From an uncultured Faecalibacterium sp. (lineage in GTDB: Bacteria; Bacillota; Clostridia; Oscillospirales; Ruminococcaceae): a stretch of 64,000 nucleotides of DNA. Positions 1 to 6,310 of this stretch are shown in pieces. Under the pieces are notes generated by a model. That model was not told the origin of the DNA, made no database searches, and saw only the letters and a program-made list of their open reading frames with translations. Every line of letters starts with the position of its first letter. Within the stretch, counting starts at the first letter, position 1. The stretch covers positions 1 to 64,000 of the forward strand of contig CAKTBG010000009.1 in assembly GCA_934533135.1 (NCBI GenBank), given 5' to 3'. A program made the position numbers and the translations under genes.

Positions 1-75
1 ACACAGAAGTTAAGCTCACTCGTGCCCAAGATAGTTCGCTGGAAACGGCGCGTGAAAATAGGTAGTCGCCGACTC
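1..75 (+). rRNA. rrf: 5S rRNA, 3' part
   Basis: The window opens inside a 5S rRNA gene. The stretch carries the conserved GAAGTTAAGC of helix III near the start and ends with the typical GGTAGTCGCC 3' strand. The 5' end lies outside the window. A tRNA gene follows about 38 bases downstream, as is usual at the end of an rRNA operon. The exact 3' end is estimated. Confidence 0.85.
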
Positions 76-112
76 AAATGTCGGGATGTTTGAAACCGCA
101 TCTCGACAATAT

Positions 113-188
113 GCACCTCTAGCTCAGTTGGTAGAGCAACTGACTCTTAATCAGTGGGCCCAGGGTTCGAGTCCCTGGAGGTGCACCA
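113..188 (+). tRNA. tRNA-Lys (CTT anticodon)
   Basis: The 76 bases fold as a full cloverleaf. The acceptor strands GCACCTC and GAGGTGC pair, the D arm reads AGCTCAGTTGGTAGAGC, the anticodon arm CTGACTCTTAATCAG exposes CTT, and the T arm contains GGTTCGAGTCC. The CCA end is encoded. It decodes AAG lysine codons and sits directly behind the 5S rRNA gene. Confidence 0.95.
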
Positions 189-194
189 AATTTT

Positions 195-228
195 GAACGT
201 CAAATCGTAAGATTTGGCGTTCTTTCTT
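195..228 (+). terminator. Terminator after tRNA-Lys
   Basis: GAACGTCAAATC at 195-206 pairs with GATTTGGCGTTC at 211-222 around a GTAA loop, giving a 12-bp stem with one G-U pair. A T-rich run follows. It probably ends the rRNA-tRNA transcript. A closely similar hairpin occurs at 6078-6111. Confidence 0.75.
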
Positions 229-344
229 TATGTAGGAAAGCGGCTGCACACTTTCTGCACACCGTTTGCACATTTGCCCGAATCGGGGGCTTTTCTGCGC
301 ATGGTTTGCACAGCCTGCTTTCCTTTGCATAAAAAGAAGAGACT

Positions 345-696
345 TTAAGCGAACAAGGCTCTCGTCAACTCTCTGCGTTCGTCTGCGTCCATCAGCCGGA
401 TGGCTTCAAGAATCTCCTTACCGGAGATTTTTGTTGCCGCCGGCTTTTCGTTTTGCTGGGGCTGGGGCGCTGCCGGGGTCAGGTCTTGGGAGTAGAAGTT
501 TGCTTCGATCTTCTCGGTCAACTCCAGCCGGGGTTTGTCCTGCGTAGGTGCCGTGGGTTCCGGCTCGTCCGTTGTGTTGTGTCAGTTTCAGATAGGCATC
601 CCTCCGTTTCAGCAGCTTGCCAGGAGAGTGCGCAGCAACGGAGCTGCTAGATCTGACGCCGTTTTGCGCCAGATAATACCCAGTAGGATGACGCAC
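345..696 (-). pseudogene. Decayed minus-strand gene remnant
   Basis: No intact gene is convincing between the tRNA and 1031. On the minus strand, one frame ends at a stop at 345-347 and encodes a coding-like tail, with Pro/Gln-rich sequence followed by KEILEAIRLMDADERRELTR. About 80 residues upstream this frame is blocked, but the neighbouring minus frame continues upstream to 696 with a charged KLLKRRDAYLKLTQHN segment. That pattern suggests a frameshifted remnant. A short frame beginning at about 690 would also encode a 31-residue hydrophobic peptide. I do not recognise the parent protein. Its position beside a tRNA gene would fit a relic of an integrated element, but that is inference. Confidence 0.3.
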
Positions 697-867
697 AGCA
701 TCATATCACTGGGGCAAAGGACTGCGTCCTCTGCACTCTTGCTCCGGGCAAGCTATCCTGAACGGACAGCTCGTCCGGCTTTTTCAGTGGGCCGTTTTGA
801 CCAGTTGATGTTGGGTGCGCCGTTCTCCGGCTCTCCCTTACGGGGTCATCGCCGTGTGTCCCATGCT

Positions 868-896
868 ATTATAGAAAAGCTGCATAAAAACAACAA
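868..896 (-). promoter_or_regulatory. Promoter for the remnant
   Basis: On the minus strand TTGTTG (forward 891-896) and TATAAT (forward 868-873) are separated by exactly 17 bases. It points toward the decayed gene at 345-696. No intact coding region follows it closely. Confidence 0.5.
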
Positions 897-952
897 GATA
901 TGAGCAAATTTATGAGCAGCTTATCATTTTAAGAGTGACGCAAAACAAAAAA

Positions 953-979
953 CAGGGTGCTCCCTGCGGGCGCACCCTG
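953..979 (-). terminator. Terminator of the Tp47/FMN/Fe-S operon
   Basis: CAGGGTGC at 953-960 pairs with GCACCCTG at 972-979. Read on the minus strand the stem is followed by a T-rich run. It lies about 50 bases past the stop of the NapH-like gene and should end that operon. Confidence 0.8.
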
Positions 980-1030
980 AAAAATCCACATACGATAGCG
1001 ATATCGCTGTTTGCGGCCTCCTTTTTGGTT

Positions 1031-1930
1031 TCAGATAAACCGGCAGAAGCCCAGCCAGCAGCCCAGCAGGAAAAACAGTGCGGCTTTCAGCAGCACCGGC
1101 AGCCACAGGTGCTTGCACAGAGCCATATCCCACCGGTGGATGTTCTGCTTGGGGCAGGTGCCCGCGCAGGCTTCGCAGGCGATGCACTCCCCGCTGCGCA
1201 GGCTGCTTTCTTCCAGCTTCAGGCACACCGGGCACTGCTGCCTGCAGGCATTGCAGCCCGGGATGCAGCCCTCGCTCTGCCGGTGCAGCCGCGCAAAGGG
1301 CAGCACCGGCAGCAAGGCGAACACCGCCCCCATGGGGCAGAGGAACTGACAGAAGAACCGGGGCTGCACCGCCATGCCCAGCAAAATGAGCACAAACAGC
1401 GCAATGCCCACGCCGAAGCCCTCCGGCGGCAGACGCAGAGCCGTCAGACGGGAAAACACCTCCCACGGGCTTGTGCCGGTCAGCAGCTTTTCCTGCCGGG
1501 TCACATACAGCACCACCAGCCCCGCCAGCAGCAGATATTTGACCTTCTGCCCCCAAAGCACCGCCCGCTCCGGCAGACGCAGCTGCTTTTTGCGGTGGAG
1601 CAGCTTTTTCTGGACAAGACCGGACAGCACCCAGACGGCATCGCCCAAGCTGCCGAAGGCGCAGGCGTACCCGCAGAAAAACCGGTCGAACAGCAGGGTG
1701 AAGCCGCACAGCCCCAGCAGGGAAAGCGTGAAGCTGTCCGCCGAGAGCACCTCGCCCGCACCGATGTGAAGAAAGAGCTGCTTTACCCCGGAAAACCCGG
1801 CCACGAATGCGCCCGGCATGGATACGAAGAAGAACAGCTGCACCCCGGCGCGCAGCCATGCACGGTGCTTTTGGCTCCGCTGACGCTGCTGCGCCGCGGT
1901 CAAGGGGTTTGCCTGTGTTTTTTCCATCAT
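1031..1930 (-). CDS. NapH-like 4Fe-4S membrane protein
   Basis: This 299-residue membrane protein has about five or six hydrophobic segments. It carries the paired cysteine motifs of the NapH/NosR family (FCGYACAFG and FCQFLCPMGA) just after membrane segments. Two ferredoxin-type clusters follow near the C-terminus: a CxxxCxxCxxxC run within CIPGCNACRQQCPVC, and CIACEACAGTCP. Proteins of this family pass electrons from the quinone or flavin pool through Fe-S centres. Its start codon overlaps the stop of the upstream FMN-binding gene, so the two are translationally coupled. It is the last gene of a four-gene operon. The link to extracellular or metal reduction is inferred from the flavin-protein neighbours and the operators upstream. 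Confidence 0.85.
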   Translation of the reverse strand: MMEKTQANPLTAAQQRQRSQKHRAWLRAGVQLFFFVSMPGAFVAGFSGVKQLFLHIGAGEVLSADSFTLSLLGLCGFTLLFDRFFCGYACAFGSLGDAVWVLSGLVQKKLLHRKKQLRLPERAVLWGQKVKYLLLAGLVVLYVTRQEKLLTGTSPWEVFSRLTALRLPPEGFGVGIALFVLILLGMAVQPRFFCQFLCPMGAVFALLPVLPFARLHRQSEGCIPGCNACRQQCPVCLKLEESSLRSGECIACEACAGTCPKQNIHRWDMALCKHLWLPVLLKAALFFLLGCWLGFCRFI

Positions 1931-2391
1931 TCTGCCGCCTTTCCCAGTGCGTCCGCGACTGCACCGATCAGTCCCTCTGCCGTGAGGGTGGCACCGGAAA
2001 CGGTATCCACCTCCGCGGACTGCACCTCCAGCATCTCGTCCAGCAGGGGCAGTGCCTGTTGATAGTAGGGCTTATCTTCGCCGGAAGCATCCAGCACCGC
2101 AATGTCGGTCATGTTTCCGTTCTGGATGGTCACCGACACCCGGATGACATCGCCAAAGCCAAAGGCACTGCCCTCGTAGGTGCCATCCCGGTAGCCGCTT
2201 TGGGGCTGCTCTGCCTGCGCTGCGCTCTGCGCCTGCAAAAGGGAGGCGTTGTAGGCCTCCACCGCGGCAATTTCCTGCTTGCGCTGGCTTACCGCCGCTG
2301 CCCGGACCAGTGCCACCTGCTGGTATTGCCACAGGACGCCCAGAATCAGCAGCAGGTTCACCGCCCGGAGGAGAAAATTTTTGTATTTCAT
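1927..2391 (-). CDS. FMN-binding domain membrane protein
   Basis: The 154-residue protein has an N-terminal membrane anchor (about residues 6-30) and one extracytoplasmic FMN_bind domain of the RnfG/NqrC type. The flavin attachment motif S132-G-A-T135 is intact; in the family the threonine carries FMN through a phosphoester bond. It overlaps the upstream gene by ATGA and the downstream NapH-like gene by a similar overlap. It probably relays electrons between the NapH-like protein and an acceptor outside the membrane. Confidence 0.88.
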   Translation of the reverse strand: MKYKNFLLRAVNLLLILGVLWQYQQVALVRAAAVSQRKQEIAAVEAYNASLLQAQSAAQAEQPQSGYRDGTYEGSAFGFGDVIRVSVTIQNGNMTDIAVLDASGEDKPYYQQALPLLDEMLEVQSAEVDTVSGATLTAEGLIGAVADALGKAAE

Positions 2392-3497
2392 TCTGCCGCT
2401 CCTTCCGTTTCAGGTTCCGCTTTGGCTTCTTCCGGCGGCAGCACCGCCTCGGATGCCGGCAGCATCTCCTCAGAGGATGCCGCTTCCGGTGCAGAGGAAG
2501 CCGGTGCATCTGCCGGGAAAAGCTGCCGCCACACTTCCTCGAACCACGCAGGAAGAGGGCTCTTTTCCTCCGGCTGCACCACCTCCACGGTGGGTGCCGT
2601 GACCGGCGTTTCCTCAGGCTCCGGCACTTCCGACGGTGCTGCTTCTTCCGGCCGTTCTTCCGATGCCGCCTGCTCCGGGGCGGCTTCCTCCACCGGGGTG
2701 ACAGCGGCCTTTGCCAGTGCCAGCTTGACCGCGTTCAGGATGCCGGTGGAGGAGTAGGTCGCGCCGGAAACGGCATCCACGCTGGGGCTCTGGCTTTCCA
2801 GAATGGCGGGGATGACCTGCTTTGCCCGGGAGAGATATTCTTCCTCGTCCTCGGCACGCAGAAGGGTGATGGCGGTGATCTGATCCGCTTCCACCGTGAC
2901 CTGCACCGTGATCTGCCCCTCAAAGCCCATGGCCTCGGCGGTGTAGATGCCGTCAAGGTAGGTGGAGGGGGCCGTGAATTCCTCCACCACCAGCGGTGCA
3001 GCGGGTTCGGGCTGCGGCGGCAGGGGGTTGTTGACCACCTCGCCGGTCAGGGCGTTCTGCACCGCGCCCAGAATGCCACGGCTGGTGTAGGTGGCCTCGG
3101 AAACGGCGTCCACCTCCCAGCTCTGGGCCTTCACCACGGTGGTCAGAAGCCGCTTGGCGCGCCGCAGAAACTGCTTGGTCTCGTGGGAGGCGTCCAAGAT
3201 CTCGACCTCCGTGATGCTGCCGTTTTCCATGGTGACCTGCACCCGGACGGCACCGCCGTAGCCCCGGGAAGTGCCGACGTAAACGCCGTCGGCATAGGGC
3301 AGCTTGGGCAGGGGTTCTTCCTCTGCTTCGGAGGAAGCGGCCTCCACCGGCTGCTCCACCACCGCGGCCAGTCTTTCCGGCACGGCAGCCAGCACCGGCA
3401 CGGTGCGCGGCAGGGCAAAAAGCACCGCTGCCGCAGCCACCACCGCCGGGAGCAGCTGCACCAGCGGCAGCAGCGCATTGCATCGTTTTTTGCTCAT
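2388..3497 (-). CDS. Protein with two FMN-binding domains
   Basis: The 369-residue protein has a signal anchor at residues 11-35 and two FMN_bind domains (about 66-155 and 178-265), followed by a Pro/Glu/Ala-rich tail of about 100 residues. The second domain has the full motif S244-G-A-T247. The first has S133-E-A-T136, with Glu replacing Gly, so its flavin loading is uncertain. I chose the ATG at 3497 because AGGAGGAG sits seven bases upstream; an in-frame ATG at 3515 lacks such a site. It overlaps the next gene by ATGA. The long acidic tail may cross or reach into the cell wall, which is inference. Confidence 0.88.
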   Translation of the reverse strand: MSKKRCNALLPLVQLLPAVVAAAAVLFALPRTVPVLAAVPERLAAVVEQPVEAASSEAEEEPLPKLPYADGVYVGTSRGYGGAVRVQVTMENGSITEVEILDASHETKQFLRRAKRLLTTVVKAQSWEVDAVSEATYTSRGILGAVQNALTGEVVNNPLPPQPEPAAPLVVEEFTAPSTYLDGIYTAEAMGFEGQITVQVTVEADQITAITLLRAEDEEEYLSRAKQVIPAILESQSPSVDAVSGATYSSTGILNAVKLALAKAAVTPVEEAAPEQAASEERPEEAAPSEVPEPEETPVTAPTVEVVQPEEKSPLPAWFEEVWRQLFPADAPASSAPEAASSEEMLPASEAVLPPEEAKAEPETEGAAE

Positions 3498-3517
3498 TTC
3501 AACTCCTCCTGACACGG

Positions 3518-3555
3518 AAAGGCAAGGCCGCTTACGGGGAAGCAGCCTTGCCTTT
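3518..3555 (-). terminator. Hairpin inside the operon
   Basis: AAAGGCAAGGC at 3518-3528 pairs with GCCTTGCCTTT at 3545-3555. It lies between the Tp47-like gene and the first FMN-binding gene. On the minus strand no long T run follows, so it is more likely a partial terminator or an mRNA-stabilising stem. It could give the exported Tp47 protein higher expression than the flavoproteins. Confidence 0.5.
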
Positions 3556-3579
3556 TGGGTGTTCTGTTTTTTGGCCGGA

Positions 3580-4896
3580 TCAGGCAGCCTTCAGGTTCTG
3601 CACAGCATCGGTCAGGTGGGTCACCTGCTCCAGTGCGGCGGCCTTATACAGGGTCTCGCGGCTCAGCAGCTCCACGCTTTCGGCCAGCTCGGTCTCCAGA
3701 TTCGCGTAGCTGTCGGCGGTGTAAGCCGCCTTTGCCTTGCTCTGAGCCTCGGTGACCACAGCCTGCAGAGCGGCGCGGTCGGCATCGCTTGCCAGCTCGT
3801 GCTTGGCAAGGTTCTCGGAAGTGGTCTGGAACTTGACCACCGTGTCGGCGTAGCCCAGTGCATGGATGGTGATGGCCCAGTAGCCGGTGCCATCCGTGCC
3901 CTCCGGCAGCTGGCAGCGGGCAGAATCGCTCAGACCCAGCTGGATGCCCATGGACTTGTGCATCCAGTTGTCGGCTGCAAACTTGGTGCCATAGGATGCC
4001 TTGGCGTGGGTGTAGGTGCTGTCATTGCCGTAGTAGGTCCACACCACAGACTGCATCCGGGAGCCCAGCTCGCCGTAGTTGCCGTTCAGATCCACACGGA
4101 TGAACTCGCCAAAGCTGCCCACATCGCTGCCGCTGCGCAGGTTGACGGTAAGACCCTCGGCAGCTTTCTGGGCGGATTCTGCCACACCGGAACCGGTGCC
4201 GGTGTGAGCGGCAGAGAAGGTGTAGCCCTCGCCGTTTTTAGTAGCGTACTTCAGGCCGTTGGTGTTTTGATCCACCGCAGCCGTCAGGGTATAGGCGGTC
4301 AGGTTCTTTTCAGAGTAGCCGCCCACCAGCTGACCGCCGTTTTCCACCACGGTGTACTTGGAGCAGAAATCTGCAAGGTCGCTGGCAGCCACGCGCACCG
4401 GCACATACTTGGTGCCCAGCACCTCGTAGTGATCCATCTGGACGGTGGAGCCGTCTGCCTTGGTAATGGTGCCGCGGTTCCAGCCCACGGTGGAGCCATC
4501 GGCCAGATAGATGGTCTTGCCATCGTCCGACCAGTGAGAAACGGTGTAGGTGCTGCCATCCTTGGCGTAGATCACCGCAGTGCTCTGGAAGCTGCCGCGA
4601 TGCAGGCCGTGGTTGACGGTGGCGCGGGAGACTGCATCAAAGGCACCCAGATCCCGCTCCTCGTGGCTGTCCAGCTGCGCAGAGGCAGCGGTGCTGCCGG
4701 CGGCGTAGACCTTCTCGTTTGCCCAATACTCCTCCCATGTCAGGGCAGCGTAGAGGTAGGTGTATTTTTTGCCCAGCAGAAAATCGAAAAAGCCGTTTTC
4801 CTCCTCGGCAGGGGCTGCTGCAAAAGCGGTAGCGGTCAGCAGACTGAACGCCATGGCCGCCGACAGCAGCAGGGAAAGAAATTTCTTTGCTCTCAT
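3580..4896 (-). CDS. Exported Tp47-domain protein
   Basis: The 438-residue protein starts with a clear signal peptide (MRAKKFLSLLLSAAMAFSLL, cleavage near ATAFA-AAP). The mature part resembles the Treponema Tp47 lipoprotein family: YLYAALTWEEYWANEKVY near its start, SRATVNHGLHRGSFQ, YEVLGTKYVPVRV and a repeat-rich central domain. The C-terminal 80 residues form a helical module of the FIVAR kind. The start at 4896 has AAAGGAG upstream; an earlier ATG at 4941 lies in the operator and lacks a ribosome site. It heads the operon with the FMN-binding and NapH-like genes. Tp47 is known as a penicillin-binding protein in Treponema. The metal-linked setting here suggests another role, perhaps binding a metal or heme outside the cell. 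Confidence 0.78.
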   Translation of the reverse strand: MRAKKFLSLLLSAAMAFSLLTATAFAAAPAEEENGFFDFLLGKKYTYLYAALTWEEYWANEKVYAAGSTAASAQLDSHEERDLGAFDAVSRATVNHGLHRGSFQSTAVIYAKDGSTYTVSHWSDDGKTIYLADGSTVGWNRGTITKADGSTVQMDHYEVLGTKYVPVRVAASDLADFCSKYTVVENGGQLVGGYSEKNLTAYTLTAAVDQNTNGLKYATKNGEGYTFSAAHTGTGSGVAESAQKAAEGLTVNLRSGSDVGSFGEFIRVDLNGNYGELGSRMQSVVWTYYGNDSTYTHAKASYGTKFAADNWMHKSMGIQLGLSDSARCQLPEGTDGTGYWAITIHALGYADTVVKFQTTSENLAKHELASDADRAALQAVVTEAQSKAKAAYTADSYANLETELAESVELLSRETLYKAAALEQVTHLTDAVQNLKAA

Positions 4897-4942
4897 GAAA
4901 AATGCTCCTTTCATTGCAATGGCAGGAAATTGCCACTGCATA

Positions 4943-4958
4943 GTTAGCTAAACCTAAC
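4943..4958. promoter_or_regulatory. GTTAG/CTAAC operator-like palindrome, site 1
   Basis: GTTAGCTAAACCTAAC has GTTAG and CTAAC arms around six bases. It lies in the leader between the Tp47 promoter and its start codon. The arms match the TTAGG/CCTAA half-sites of DtxR/IdeR-type iron regulators. The regulator itself is not encoded in this window. Confidence 0.5.
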
Positions 4959-5001
4959 ATTGCACGCGAAGAAAAATCTGCGGGGCAAAGCCCCTCAGAT
5001 G

Positions 5002-5057
5002 GTTAGGTTGAACGAACTGACGAGACCTAACATAGCACGTCTGCAGAGCGTTGTCAA
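5002..5057 (-). promoter_or_regulatory. Promoter and overlapping operator, Tp47 operon
   Basis: On the minus strand TTGACA (forward 5052-5057) and TATGTT (forward 5029-5034) are 17 bases apart. An inverted repeat GTTAGGT (5002-5008) and ACCTAAC (5025-5031) overlaps the -10 box and the start site. A repressor bound there would block transcription. The half-sites match those at 4943-4958 and 5153-5168. Confidence 0.7.
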
Positions 5058-5114
5058 GAAAAAATAAGGATGTTTATGGAAGCTAATTCTTCTGCAGAAG
5101 GTACCGCAAAGCCC

Positions 5115-5168
5115 TTGACCTTTTTGCGGGAGCGCAGTATACTTCCCATATGGTTAGTCATAAATAAC
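5115..5168 (+). promoter_or_regulatory. Promoter and operator of the ZIP gene
   Basis: TTGACC at 5115-5120 and TATACT at 5138-5143 have a 17-base spacer. Just downstream GTTAGTCATAAATAAC at 5153-5168 has GTTA/TAAC arms of the same length as the site at 4943-4958. This suggests that one regulator controls both divergent units. Confidence 0.65.
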
Positions 5169-5187
5169 TGCTAGGAGGTATTCCATC

Positions 5188-5967
5188 ATGCAAGACGCAT
5201 TCTGGGGGATCCTGATCCCCTTTCTGGGCACAAGCCTTGGGGCGGGCTGTGTGTTCTTTTTGAAAAACGCTTTCAGTGACGGCCTCCAGCGTGCCCTCAC
5301 CGGCTTTGCCGCCGGGGTCATGGTGGCGGCATCGGTATGGAGCCTGCTGATCCCGGCCATGGAGCAGGCCGCAGATCTGGGCAGGCTGGCGTTTTTCCCG
5401 GCGGCGGTGGGCTTCTGGCTGGGCATCCTGTTTTTGCTGCTGCTGGATCATCTCATCCCGCATCTGCACCAGAACAGTTTGCAGGCCGAAGGACCAAAAA
5501 GCCAGCTCCAGCGCACCACCATGATGGTTCTGGCGGTGACGCTGCACAACATCCCGGAGGGCATGGCCGTGGGCGTGGTCTACGCCGGATACCTTGCCGG
5601 AACCGCGCAGATCACCGCTGCCGGGGCACTGGCTCTTTCCCTTGGCATTGCCATTCAGAACTTCCCGGAGGGGGCCATCATCTCCATGCCCCTGCGGGCG
5701 GAAGGAATGAAAAAGAGCCGGGCGTTCTGGGGCGGCGTACTGTCCGGCGTCGTAGAGCCCATTGGGGCCGTGCTGACGATTCTGGCGGCGGGCATCGTGG
5801 TGCCCGCCTTGCCCTATCTGCTCAGCTTTGCCGCCGGAGCCATGCTGTATGTGGTGGTGGAGGAACTGATCCCGGAAATGTCGCAGGGGCAGCACTCCAA
5901 TATTGGCACGGTGTTTTTTGCGGTAGGCTTCAGCGTGATGATGGTGCTGGATGTGGCACTGGGGTGA
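5188..5967 (+). CDS. ZIP family divalent metal transporter
   Basis: The 259-residue protein has eight predicted membrane segments. It contains the two ZIP metal-site motifs, HNIPEGMAVGV in the fourth helix and NFPEGAIISMPL in the fifth. The family imports zinc, iron(II) or manganese, and the closest well-known type is the short ZupT/GufA group. AGGAGG lies 10 bases before the ATG. It is transcribed divergently from the Tp47/FMN/Fe-S operon, and both promoters carry related palindromes. A plausible division of labour is reduction of iron(III) outside and uptake of iron(II) here, but this is inference. Confidence 0.9.
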   Translation: MQDAFWGILIPFLGTSLGAGCVFFLKNAFSDGLQRALTGFAAGVMVAASVWSLLIPAMEQAADLGRLAFFPAAVGFWLGILFLLLLDHLIPHLHQNSLQAEGPKSQLQRTTMMVLAVTLHNIPEGMAVGVVYAGYLAGTAQITAAGALALSLGIAIQNFPEGAIISMPLRAEGMKKSRAFWGGVLSGVVEPIGAVLTILAAGIVVPALPYLLSFAAGAMLYVVVEELIPEMSQGQHSNIGTVFFAVGFSVMMVLDVALG

Positions 5968-6176
5968 CGGTTGGGAAAATGGCTCGACCGTACCCCTTGG
6001 AACGGGGAAGCGCAGGGCGCGGCTTGTCTGCCGGAGAGCAGAAAAGCCTGAATCGGAGTGCGCGAGGTGCAACGATGAACGAGCGTTGAATCGTGAGATT
6101 TGACGCTCGTTTTCTGTGCAGAAAATCGGCGGCAGAAAAAACGAGGACGATCCGGAGAAAACCAACCGAAAAACAC
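5968..6176. other. Intergenic stretch with terminator hairpin
   Basis: No gene is supported between the ZIP gene and the Pel promoter. AACGAGCGTTGAATC at 6078-6092 pairs with GATTTGACGCTCGTT at 6097-6111 around GTGA. That 15-bp stem with two G-U pairs, followed by TTCT, may end the ZIP transcript. Its inner part is very similar to the hairpin after tRNA-Lys at 195-222. The GC-rich bases between 5968 and 6077 show no recognised motif. Confidence 0.5.
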
Positions 6177-6208
6177 TTGTTATTTTTAAGACAAAGTGAT
6201 ATTATCAC
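6177..6208 (+). promoter_or_regulatory. Promoter of the Pel operon with palindrome
   Basis: TTGTTA at 6177-6182 and TATTAT at 6200-6205 are 17 bases apart. The perfect palindrome GTGATATTATCAC at 6196-6208 covers the -10 box and looks like an operator. The start codon of the first Pel gene is about 100 bases downstream, leaving a leader with a small GC-rich inverted repeat (CACC/GGTG). Confidence 0.6.
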
Positions 6209-6310
6209 AGTATTACGCTATGAAAGAAAGTACCATCCGTACATCACAGAAAAAAGAATGCACCACGCTGGTGTAAAAAGAGGCCAGACGGGGCAGAAAC
6301 GGTAAATGCA

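Noticed and set aside
935..4947. Long plus-strand frames across 935-4947
   Set aside because: They are antisense to the NapH/FMN/Tp47 operon and show no protein motifs.
5968..6176. A known riboswitch before the Pel operon
   Set aside because: The stretch lies upstream of the Pel promoter and has no recognised c-di-GMP aptamer core.
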